Of a stretch of DNA of 64,000 nt, positions 54,669 to 62,416 are shown one piece after another. The stretch's first letter is position 1. Each line of letters begins with the position of its first letter. The translations under genes and the position numbers were made by a program. The DNA comes from Paramacrobiotus metropolitanus (lineage: Eukaryota > Tardigrada > Eutardigrada > Parachela > Macrobiotidae): contig NW_026570222.1 in the NCBI RefSeq assembly GCF_019649055.1, positions 2,356,001 to 2,420,000 of the forward strand, written 5' to 3'. The notes beneath the pieces were generated by a model, which was given only the letters and a program-made list of their open reading frames with translations, did no database searches and was not told where the DNA came from.

Positions 54669-55087
54669 CGACCTTGGACGTTTCCCGGGGAGTTACTCCG
54701 AGCCGGCCCATTGTTGGGTGGCGTCGAGTTTAGCGACTGGCGGGGCGGCAACGGTTCTCTGTATGCCGGGGAACCTTGTTGGTTCCCACCGCCATTGTTG
54801 CGGTTTCCGCCATTCCCCTGGCCGGGCGACCGGTTTCTGTTACCGGGGCTACCCGAGCCTCCTGCCTGTTGGCGTTGGCGCGGCGGTGGTACGACGTCCT
54901 TCCAGAAGGGATTCGCCGAGCCTACCGGGCCATTTGTCGAGTATCGGCGGTACCAGTCGTCGTACCACCGAAGGTTCGGATTGTTATCCGAGCCATAGAT
55001 GCAGCGCGACTCGTCATGGTTGTTGAACATGCAGTGCCTGCATCGGAAGGTCTTGTCCTTCGTCCACTGGAAGAAGGCTGCCTCCAT
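54665..55087 (-). CDS. Nucleocapsid-like ORF with one CCHC zinc knuckle
   Basis: It carries CRHCMFNNHDESRC, an exact CX2CX4HX4C zinc knuckle that binds RNA during packaging. The rest is Gly/Asn/Pro/Arg-rich. An ATG is at 55087, but the frame is open back into the last codons of Gag, in the -1 frame relative to it, so it may be made as a Gag extension by -1 frameshifting near 55171. I saw no classic slippery heptamer there. Its stop overlaps the protease ATG as ATGA. Confidence 0.8.
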   Translation of the reverse strand: MEAAFFQWTKDKTFRCRHCMFNNHDESRCIYGSDNNPNLRWYDDWYRRYSTNGPVGSANPFWKDVVPPPRQRQQAGGSGSPGNRNRSPGQGNGGNRNNGGGNQQGSPAYREPLPPRQSLNSTPPNNGPARSNSPGNVQGR

Positions 55088-55170
55088 CTTGTCGACGTAT
55101 GATGTTCCTTGCCGAGCACTTTGTTGTGCCTGGGGGTCGGTTGCCTTGTGGGCCGCCGCCTCCGCCGCGG

Positions 55171-58100
55171 TTAGGGGAAGTTCCCACGGCCGCGATTCCC
55201 GCCGCCGCGTCCTTTTCCGCGACCATAACCTCCGCCGCCGTATCCTTGTGGAGGATACTGTCCGTATGCGGAGTACCCCTGGTTCGAGTTCTGTCCGTAA
55301 CCAAAACCTGTGTTGTTTTGGTTACCGCCCGAGCTATAACCTGGGCCGCCGTAGTTGTTAACGGGGGCTCCTGTTCCAGGCGCTGGGGGGTTCAGATTCG
55401 CTGCTGCCACTCCTGCCCAAGTCGGCTGCTGGACTGGTGCTTGTTGCACCGGTGGCGTCGGAGCCGGATTTAGTTGTCCGTACTGTGCCGTTGGAGTCTG
55501 GTATCCCGGCATCATGTGGGGCTGATATCCGGTCTGTTGCGGTATCGCCGGAGGTGGAGTCGGGACAGGTGCGGGTGTTGCTGCCCGAACTCTGGCGTAG
55601 TCGCTGTCACGCGATTTCCGCACCTCATACATTTCCTTGCCGTTAACGAAGTCCCGCAGATAGTCACGGAACTCGATCGGCGTCGCCGGCATCCTGATTT
55701 CCAGGGCCTCCCGCAGTTTGGGTTCATGGATGTTCTCCCGAAGATGATATAGTATCATCTGGTCGGTGACGGTGGGGACTTGGGACTTCATGAACATCAT
55801 CGCGTCGTAGTATTGTTCCGGCGTTTCTTCGCCGAAACGGAATATCCGCTTGTTTATTCGGGATATCATGTTCACTTCCTTGTTCTTGTCCGCAAATCGC
55901 TGTTCAAATTTGGTCAGCCATAAGTTGACTGGCCAGCCGCCAATTGGTTCTCCAGCGGCTTCGAGGGTATGCCAATGCTCCGCTTGGCCATCTAGTTGGG
56001 CCACCAAGTCGGCCATGAAGGTCTGGTCGTCTTCGTACCATTGTTGGGCTTGACGATACAGGCTTCGAATCTGCTTAAGCCACCCATGAAGTTTGGTGTG
56101 GTCCCCGTCGAACGGCGGTAAAGGTTGTCGACGTCCGTGGGTCATTGCGCGGATCAAGGCAACGTGCGCCGGATCCTGTGCCAGAGGAATCGGATTTGCC
56201 GCCGGCGCAACTTGTTGTGCAGCCGGGGCGGGTGGTGGGTTAGCATTTGGCATGTGACCTTGTTGGTCTTCGTACGCCTCCTGTTGGTAGGCTTCATCGT
56301 AATGGCCGTTGTATCCGTCCTGTTGCGGATACCGAGCCTGAGCCTGGTCTGTGTGACGAGGCTGTTGGGGCTGTCCTCCGTACTGATTCTGCGGTGGAGG
56401 TGGCGCTCGATTTTGTCTCGGCGCCGACGGATAGAATCCACTTGGCTGATCGTAGACTCTTCCGTACCGGTCGGGCTGTGTCCCCTGAGCCGGCATCCGA
56501 CTTTGTGTAGGTCGGTATGGAGGTCTCCGACCTTGCTGGTCGGAGCTATCTTCTCCATTTCTTCCGTCCTGCTGCTGGTCAGCCGTGTTGAATGACCGAG
56601 CTCGCCCGCGCTCGGAGTCGAACTGCGGGTTTTGACGGAGCAGGTTCGGATTGGAATTCGTCCGTGGTGGGCGATATGCCTCCATGCCAGGTCGTGGTGG
56701 CTGGATTGGGAGACGTTCAGCATCCGTTGTCCGATCTCCTCTGGTATTGGGTACCGGCGCGTACGTTGTTGTGCGCGTCGCGTACGAGGTGCTAGTGTAT
56801 GCACCGGCCGACATTGTTGTCGCCACGTTCGTCGTTGGCACTCGTGGTGCCGCGGTCGACGTGTTGTGTTCCGGTTCCGGAGCACTCGGTATTGTTGGAG
56901 GCTGTGGGATTGTTCCCACGCTCGGGTCGGTTGTTACGACTCCGACGAAGTAGGAGGTGTTGTTCTCCTTCTTCGCCATTTCTTGGGTCGGGTTGATTCC
57001 CCACAGGATGTCACTGATTGTTCGTGACGGCTGTTGATCCTGTGCTATGGACGTCCGGTATGAAGGAGGTTCAGCCCGACTTTGCTCCTGGTATGGAGGA
57101 AGCTCAACCTGGCTTTGTTCCAGGTGTGAGGAAAGTTCGACCTGGCTTTGTTCCAGGTGTTTCTTTTCCTCCCTCAGACACCGTGTTTCCGTGTCCATCT
57201 CGTCCATTTGCCGCATCATGTCTGTGAGGTTGCGGGCGGCCTGTTCGCCGAATTCGTACAGCTCGGTTTCACGAGCCTCAAGGTAAAGGATGCGGCTGTG
57301 TTGCGCCTCGTTTACCTTGTGGGCCTCGTTCAGGTTGTGCTCCAGTTGTGCTCGGAGTTTCTGTTCCTCCTTGAGGACCTTGTTCAGTCCGTGGACCTGG
57401 TCGGCTAGCTGGGCGTTTGCTTCCACCAGGTCGACATCGGCTGTCCTTTGGTTAGGAAAGCCCATGTCCCGAGCATTCTCGTCAATGAACCGACGTCCCA
57501 TTCTGACGAAAAGGAGTTCTATCTCCGACTCGAGTTCGTCGACTCGTTGTGTCAGTCGGTCGATCTCGTTATCGGCCTTCTTTAGCTCCACCACGTATCT
57601 ATCGACTTCGTTTCGGTAGACCTCGGCTTCTTCATTGGCCGTGTTGAGTTGCTGGTGGAACGCTCCGGCTGCTTGTTCCGACTCGACCAGTGCGGTCTGA
57701 ACATCGGCCAGGTCTTTCTGTGCTTCTTCGAGCGCTTTGTTCGCTCCGGTGAGTTCTCGGTTTAACTCGTGGACCGCTTCCATAGATCGATCCAACATGC
57801 CCTTGAGTGTAGTGGTTTCATCGATGTCGTGCCGACACGGTTGGTCGGTACGCTTCAATATGGCGTTGAGCCGGTCGATTTCCCGTTGTTGGGTGGCGAT
57901 GCCCTTGTTGGCATCAGCCATATCTCGTTCCCATTTCCTCCGTTCGAGTTTATGGGTGTCCTCCGAGTTTCGGAGGGATCCTTCTGCCGAGTCGACGATT
58001 TTGTCCGCCAAAACGATCTGTGTGATCAGTTTATGGCATCTCGCTCGGAGTAGGTCGAGATCGTTGATCTTTTCGGGCGGTGTTGCCGCGATCCACTTCT

Positions 58101-59049
58101 TAGCCGTGTATTCGAGTGCGCTGGCCTGGTAGCCAAGGCTCTCCTTATCGGACTTAGGTGGTGTTGTGAAGAATCCGTCCGCACTACTCGGTCTTGATGC
58201 ATTTGTCGCCTCAAAGACTTCGTTCGTCGGTGACGGAGTACTGCCGAGTTCGCCCGTTTCGAACATCGGTGGTGACGATCTAAGTGTCTGGTCGACAGGT
58301 CGACTTTGTGTCGCCTTAGTCGACTTCACCGTTTGTTGAGCTTCGGTTGCTCGAGTCGAGTCGCTTCCGGTTGGCGAAGGTCGGCTCAACGGTGAAATTA
58401 TCCGTTCGTTGGGTGCCGGCATGTTAGTCGGCGATCCGGCTGGATGAGGACCGCTTCGTGGCGGTGCCTCGGAATCTTTGGTTCCTGCCGGTGATTTAGT
58501 TGGCTGGACGGCCGCATCCGACTTTGTGTCGGTTGGTTGCCGTTCCAGGCTAGTCGGTTGCTTGTTACCGACTTCCTTTTCTCCGACCTCTGTGGTCGGC
58601 GTCTGTTGACCGACCTTGGAGTTTGGCGAAATCCTTCCGACCTGTGTGATCGGTTGGATGTTGCCGACTTCTGTTGTCGGTTTCTCCATTCCGTTCGAGG
58701 TCGGTTGTCCGACCTCTTTCGTTAGTGGTAGGTCGACCTTCGGTTGGTCGACTTCGTTTACTGAGGGCTGGTCGACCATTTGTTGGTCGGCTTCCCTAGT
58801 CGGTGATTGTTTACCGACTTCTTTGATCGGAGATTTTCGCTCGACCTGTGTGGTCGGCGATTTCCGTCCGACTTGGTTAGTCGGTATGTCCATGTTGGAC
58901 GAGGTCGGCTTCGGCGCTTCTTCCGTCCTGTTGGGTGATTGCCGTCCGAGCTCGGTGGCTTTTGTAGCCGTTACCGAGTCTGGAGCTCCGTGTGAGCTCG
59001 ACTGTTGGTCGGCATGAGACAATGTGGTCTCTGCCTGCAGCTGTTCCAC
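55171..59049 (-). CDS. Giant Gag (1292 codons) with repeats, coiled coil and Ty3-type Gag domain
   Basis: This is the structural protein of the particle. The start given is a GTG; the frame is open from about 59085 and is entered from the leader ORF at a G6 run, so it may be one protein. Residues about 55-180 are degenerate 12-residue repeats around PTTQVGRKSP, encoded by GTCGG hairpins. Residues about 330-700 form a long coiled coil (WERDMADANKGIATQQREID, ADNEIDRLTQRVDELESEIE). Then a Pro/Gln/Tyr-rich region follows. The retrotransposon Gag domain lies at about 965-1140 (PPFDGDHTKLHGWLKQI, AQLDGQAEHWHTL, PEQYYDAMMFMKSQ, FRDYLRDFVNGKE). The C-terminus is Gly/Arg-rich (GRGKGRGGGNRGRGNFP). It is two to three times longer than ordinary Ty3/Gypsy Gag. 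Confidence 0.9.
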   Translation of the reverse strand: MEQLQAETTLSHADQQSSSHGAPDSVTATKATELGRQSPNRTEEAPKPTSSNMDIPTNQVGRKSPTTQVERKSPIKEVGKQSPTREADQQMVDQPSVNEVDQPKVDLPLTKEVGQPTSNGMEKPTTEVGNIQPITQVGRISPNSKVGQQTPTTEVGEKEVGNKQPTSLERQPTDTKSDAAVQPTKSPAGTKDSEAPPRSGPHPAGSPTNMPAPNERIISPLSRPSPTGSDSTRATEAQQTVKSTKATQSRPVDQTLRSSPPMFETGELGSTPSPTNEVFEATNASRPSSADGFFTTPPKSDKESLGYQASALEYTAKKWIAATPPEKINDLDLLRARCHKLITQIVLADKIVDSAEGSLRNSEDTHKLERRKWERDMADANKGIATQQREIDRLNAILKRTDQPCRHDIDETTTLKGMLDRSMEAVHELNRELTGANKALEEAQKDLADVQTALVESEQAAGAFHQQLNTANEEAEVYRNEVDRYVVELKKADNEIDRLTQRVDELESEIELLFVRMGRRFIDENARDMGFPNQRTADVDLVEANAQLADQVHGLNKVLKEEQKLRAQLEHNLNEAHKVNEAQHSRILYLEARETELYEFGEQAARNLTDMMRQMDEMDTETRCLREEKKHLEQSQVELSSHLEQSQVELPPYQEQSRAEPPSYRTSIAQDQQPSRTISDILWGINPTQEMAKKENNTSYFVGVVTTDPSVGTIPQPPTIPSAPEPEHNTSTAAPRVPTTNVATTMSAGAYTSTSYATRTTTYAPVPNTRGDRTTDAERLPIQPPRPGMEAYRPPRTNSNPNLLRQNPQFDSERGRARSFNTADQQQDGRNGEDSSDQQGRRPPYRPTQSRMPAQGTQPDRYGRVYDQPSGFYPSAPRQNRAPPPPQNQYGGQPQQPRHTDQAQARYPQQDGYNGHYDEAYQQEAYEDQQGHMPNANPPPAPAAQQVAPAANPIPLAQDPAHVALIRAMTHGRRQPLPPFDGDHTKLHGWLKQIRSLYRQAQQWYEDDQTFMADLVAQLDGQAEHWHTLEAAGEPIGGWPVNLWLTKFEQRFADKNKEVNMISRINKRIFRFGEETPEQYYDAMMFMKSQVPTVTDQMILYHLRENIHEPKLREALEIRMPATPIEFRDYLRDFVNGKEMYEVRKSRDSDYARVRAATPAPVPTPPPAIPQQTGYQPHMMPGYQTPTAQYGQLNPAPTPPVQQAPVQQPTWAGVAAANLNPPAPGTGAPVNNYGGPGYSSGGNQNNTGFGYGQNSNQGYSAYGQYPPQGYGGGGYGRGKGRGGGNRGRGNFP

Positions 59050-59336
59050 ATCCCCCCGGTCGGGTGGGACGGGGCTGCTACGTCAGCTGGGGCTTCCAGG
59101 AATGTTTTATCCCTGGCGTCCTCAAAACTGTCATCCGAAGTTGGATTCGAGTCGGCAAGGAGGATGCGTTCGTTGCGTCTCTCCTTTGCCTCGGCCGACT
59201 TAGTCGAGTCGGTTGAGGACGGTTGACTTTTGTCCTGACCGGCGTACCGGAGTGAGTACTTCCCGGTCATGTTCGCACGCCGAGAATAGTCGGTGTTGAA
59301 CTTTCTCGCGTACTGATCTTCTCGAGGATTCGACAT
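58971..59336 (-). CDS. Leader ORF / probable Gag N-terminus (122 codons)
   Basis: The ATG at 59336 follows TTGACAACA and opens MSNPREDQYARKFNTDY. It is basic and Ser/Asp-rich with no known domain. It overlaps the start of the Gag frame; the natural crossing point is a run of six Gs at 59052-59057, where a -1 shift enters Gag. A homopolymer indel, biological or technical, or a recoding site would explain this equally well. Confidence 0.6.
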   Translation of the reverse strand: MSNPREDQYARKFNTDYSRRANMTGKYSLRYAGQDKSQPSSTDSTKSAEAKERRNERILLADSNPTSDDSFEDARDKTFLEAPADVAAPSHPTGGMWNSCRQRPHCLMPTNSRAHTELQTR

Positions 59337-60599
59337 TGTTGTCAAGTCAGGTCGGCTCTGGTGGAGCCTTACGAATTTTATTGGTTAGAAAAGGAAAAGT
59401 CGAACAATCTTCTGTGTGAAGATGTTCGGTGAAGTCAGGATCGTCTTTTTGTTCAGGAACTTCCGAGGGTCAGGAACGTCCGGTGAGATGTTGTTGTTGT
59501 TGTTGATGTGTCTGTTGGTGACTCAGTACACAGGGTATTAGTATACAGTACAATGGTACAGTACAGTACGTTATAGTAGTACAGTATAGTGCGTCCTATA
59601 TTACTGTGCTGACCAGTGTGACGTAACAGGTTAAGTGGTCTTGCACTTCTGCCTACGTCACAGAATGCGAGCCGCGTGCAAAATTTGCAAAAAACGATGA
59701 ATCACGCCTATGTTAAGCTATGGGAACTTTCCCCTGCACGCTGATTGGCTGCCTCTTAAGTACTGATAAACGGTCGTTATGACGTCACAAGGAAGTTCGA
59801 GAATTTTCGCGCTATTTCCCGTTAGAAAAACAAATTATTTTAGGTCGGCTAGAAAGTTTATCTAGTCGGATTTTGAAGTTTTTAACCGTTAGGAATTAGT
59901 TTTATTAATTAAGAAAATTTTCTGGTGGTCAAAACACCGTTAGAAATTAAAATGAAGAGAATTTCCGACCTGTTGCCGGTTAGCCTTTGTCTAACTGTCT
60001 AGACAGGTTCGTTGACCTAGCAGGTCGGTTCTCGACCAAAAGCAAAATTCCGAGTCGGTTTCTCCGTCAGAAATTACTTTTTAACCGATGAAAATTTTAA
60101 ACTTACGGCTAGAAATAGTTTTCTACCGTTAGAAAGTAAAAAGCCGACCCAGTTGCGGCTAAAATCGACCTATAACCGTGACTTTACCAGTGTCGGTGTC
60201 GGTGTCGGTTCCGGTCGATTTCCTCCGTCCGAGGTCGGAAATCCGTCGTTTCCGAGTTGAAAATCGCCGTTAAAGTTGCGGGTCGCTGTTCAAAGCGAAG
60301 GTCCCCGTATTATAGGATTAATCCGTTCGCGCTGCAGACTCTCGTTCGAGTCTGGTCCGTCAGTTGGGAGTGTGCTCTTCGATGTGGAAGAGGCCGAGAA
60401 AACTGTGCTCACCAGCTGGGTGAGAATCACTTCAGTGATCCTCGTTGTTCCTCAGCTGTAAGACGATGCGACCGTTCTGATCGAAGTCAAGGCAGAGATT
60501 GCTTCAGCAATCTATCTGACAGTGACTTTCGGGTTCTTCACGAGTTCTCCGTAATTTGAGCCTTCACCGTCTCCTCAAAGATTCCGTGGGAAAGAAAAC
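59337..60599 (-). other. Element 5' leader (untranslated)
   Basis: About 1.26 kb between the PBS and the first long ORF, with no sustained ORF in sense. It contains a TACAGTAC-rich imperfect repeat (59545-59595), a GTCGGT triplication near 60188-60208 and many TAACCG/GTTAG words. A packaging signal is expected here but cannot be marked. Confidence 0.5.
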
Positions 60600-60617
60600 C
60601 AGACGATCTGCTTACCA
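60600..60617 (-). promoter_or_regulatory. Primer-binding site
   Basis: Directly next to the 5' LTR the sense strand reads TGGTAAGCAGATCGTCTG. TGG pairs with the CCA end of a tRNA, as in most LTR elements. I cannot name the tRNA. Confidence 0.75.
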
Positions 60618-60618
60618 T
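60610..60618 (-). promoter_or_regulatory. AUG and 5' splice donor formed at the LTR/PBS junction
   Basis: The last LTR base and the first two PBS bases make ATG (60618-60616), followed at once by GTAAGC, a good donor. No other ATG lies in about the last 200 bases of the LTR in sense, so this could be the first AUG of the mRNA. Joined to either candidate acceptor (45177 or 35067) it is in frame. In unspliced RNA it opens only a 25-codon ORF. Confidence 0.5.
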
Positions 60619-61048
60619 GTAACAGGCAAGCGCGAGGAGATCACGAGTGTGCTTTATTGACAAATAAAGGGAACAATGCTGCGTAATAGCAGGGAAAGCA
60701 AAACAAAGCACTGATGGCTAAGCAAGCAAGCGAATGCTAGAAAAGCTCTTGAGCGTTCGTCAAGGCGTGAAAGAAGCAACTGGCGGCAAGCACGTGCTGT
60801 GTGCCATCAGCTGTGTGATGATGCGCAGACTGGACTCAATCCAACGCGAGCGTACGCTGAGTCATACAGCGAGAGAGGGACGAGAGAGCAAGTATGCTCA
60901 GTGTGTGCGCCGCGTATATCCGCTTCAGCGGATATGAGTGCAGTGCAGCAACACACGTACGTACAGCGAGAGAGGCGATATGGCAAGCATGAGTGCAGTA
61001 CGTCCATGGTGGGCCGTATGCACCAGGCGCAGTCATGTGCCTCTGACA
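60618..61048 (-). repeat. 5' LTR of the giant element (431 bp)
   Basis: This is the partner of 29074-29505. In sense it starts TGTCAGAGG and ends GTTACA. The AATAAA signal is at 60653-60658. The ATATCCGCT/AGCGGATAT palindrome is conserved, but the adjacent TATA-like site reads GATATACGC instead of GATATATGC. It should drive element transcription toward lower coordinates. Confidence 0.95.
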
Positions 61049-61960
61049 TAGCCAGTTCTTCAGATTACTCAACTAACTAATCCAGATTAAGATCTACATT
61101 GCCACAGAAAGATTACACCATAACCACGAAACCAGAAAGATCGAGCAAAACCAAATATACTGTACTGCGTGCAATCCGAAAGCGATAATCGAAAACCCGG
61201 TCAAATAGTATCCATTTTGTTCAAGACCGCTAGCTCTTCGAACGCCAAAGCGAAAATTATTTTAACAACGTCAAAACTAACGTTGTCCAGTGAAGCACAG
61301 TCCGCTAGAGTAGGTGAGAGAATGCCCGAACTACCACTACTGTCCAGTTAACACAGCCCGCAAAGTCAGAGAATGCCCGAACTACCACTACTGTCCAGTG
61401 AGCAGTTCCTGTTAGGTTAATGAGTGGCCGAACTGCACTGATTCGTCCAATGTCGTGAGGTCAGTGGAAAACGAAGGGACAAGTGTCGTGAACGACGAGA
61501 GTCACAAGATGCGCATCGAGCTTTTGGTCCTGTACGGTGGCGAACTAAAGCTAGCCGGTCTGTGAAACTGCATGCAGAACCTGCATGAGAACTGTACTTA
61601 TGACCTTGTCGTAAGTATTCTTATAGGCGGAATGGACTGCCCATCTGTGCCAAGTTAAAAAATGGAACCCTTTTCTCCTTCGGTCACGGTAATCTACTGT
61701 AAGCAAATATCCTGTCATTTTCGTTGACGGTTGCCATTGGTAGATACAGGGTACCGGATAGTCACTAACGGGAACAGCACCTTCCAGAAGCCGAAATGCG
61801 GTATACATCGGGTGAAACCCTATTGAGTAGTGACTGTTGGTCGGTTTTCGTAAATTCGCTCTCCAAAACTGTACTTGCTAAGGCTGAGGCGTGGAGAAAC
61901 GGATAAGAACATGTTAACGCAACAAAATGTAAGCCAATAATTTGCGGTACGAGCATGTAA
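61049..61960. other. Right flank of the element, no gene; short tandem repeat
   Basis: A unit containing GAGAATGCCCGAACTACCAC occurs twice, near 61317 and 61370, with GTCCAGTGA-type words around it. No gene is seen. Open stretches on the - strand near 61551-62122 have no recognisable domain. Confidence 0.5.
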
Positions 61961-62014
61961 ACTTACCAGTAAGTTACCACGGCCACGTGTATCCTGACCC
62001 GTTACCAACAATGG

Positions 62015-62416
62015 TTGCTGTTTACCGTTATATTCCGCAAGAGAAGCAATAATAGTAACACTTCGTACACCGGAACAGGACATATTCAGATCTATTTTAC
62101 CAATGCTGACGCGCAACAGCATGTTCTTGCAGCCAAGCGTTTATATGTATTCGCCACCTGCGGTTGGACTGAAGCGGTTAGCATCGACTCAGCGGTTTTA
62201 CGATGTTATAAATGTAACAAGTATGGTCACAAAGCGAGCGCATGCCAATCACCTATTCCTGTGTGTGGAAGATGCAGTGAAGCGCATTTTACTCGTGAAT
62301 GCCACAAAGATTCCTCGAACTATAAATGTTCAAACTGTTCGGTGAATCACGCTGCTGGATCAACCAACTGTCGTTCGCAACAGCGGGCTGTAGAGAAGTA
62401 CCGTACTAAATTTTGA
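62015..62416 (+). pseudogene. LINE ORF1 (gag-like) fragment with three zinc knuckles
   Basis: The reading frame carries CYKCNKYGHKASAC, CGRCSEAHFTREC and CSNCSVNHAAGSTNC, the three-knuckle array typical of ORF1 of Jockey/I-type LINEs, which binds the element RNA. The N-terminal part is degraded and the expected endonuclease-RT ORF2 does not follow; the frame ends at 62416. An AACAACAAC run near 62634-62650 may be unrelated. It is on the opposite strand to the giant element and is probably an old dead insertion. Confidence 0.8.

Larger units (their letters stand above)
51462..54932 (-). repeat. 1.74-kb tandem duplication of the protease region
   Basis: Copy 1 (about 51462-53191) and copy 2 (about 53203-54932) align with an offset of 1741 bp to the left and 1742 bp to the right of one T indel. 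Over about 1.3 kb only a few substitutions are visible; the left 100 bp are more diverged. The word GATGCCTCTGGTATCGGGAT occurs at 51296, 51504 and 53245, a likely crossover point for unequal recombination. Divergence is lower than between the LTRs. Confidence 0.92.
31985..58856 (-). repeat. Dispersed hairpin family, loop TNTGT (+ strand) / ACANA (sense RNA)
   Basis: Examples: 31985-31999, 32011-32037, 32102-32118, 32169-32183, 36668-36682, 40032-40046, 40313-40329, 41523-41537, 42399-42413, 43660-43679, 43962-43982, 58015-58027, 58583-58599, 58637-58653, 58842-58856. The loop is TGTGT, TTTGT, TCTGT or TATGT, closed by C before and G after. Stems differ yet stay complementary: CGACC/GGTCG, GGATC/GATCC, CTCATC/GATGAG, TCGTC/GACGA, GATC/GATC. 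Some sites lie in ORFs, where they encode TTQV or TTEV peptides. Members are scattered, so the range marks first to last. Confidence 0.8.
29074..61048 (-). mobile_element. Giant (about 32.0 kb) Ty3/Gypsy-type LTR retrotransposon
   Basis: The element is bounded by 432-bp (29074-29505) and 431-bp (60618-61048) direct repeats, each starting TG and ending CA. Sense is the - strand. Gag, zinc knuckle, retropepsin, RT, RNase H and integrase follow in Ty3/Gypsy order, then three huge accessory ORFs and a long 3' non-coding region. It is several times longer than the usual 5-10 kb; known giants of this clade include planarian Burro and plant Ogre elements. Composition differs sharply from the AT-rich host DNA and is saturated with GTCGG/CCGAC words. 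The flanking 5 bp (TGTTT and TAGCC) do not match, so no target duplication is visible. Frame breaks in gag-pol suggest decay, recoding or assembly indels. Confidence 0.95.
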
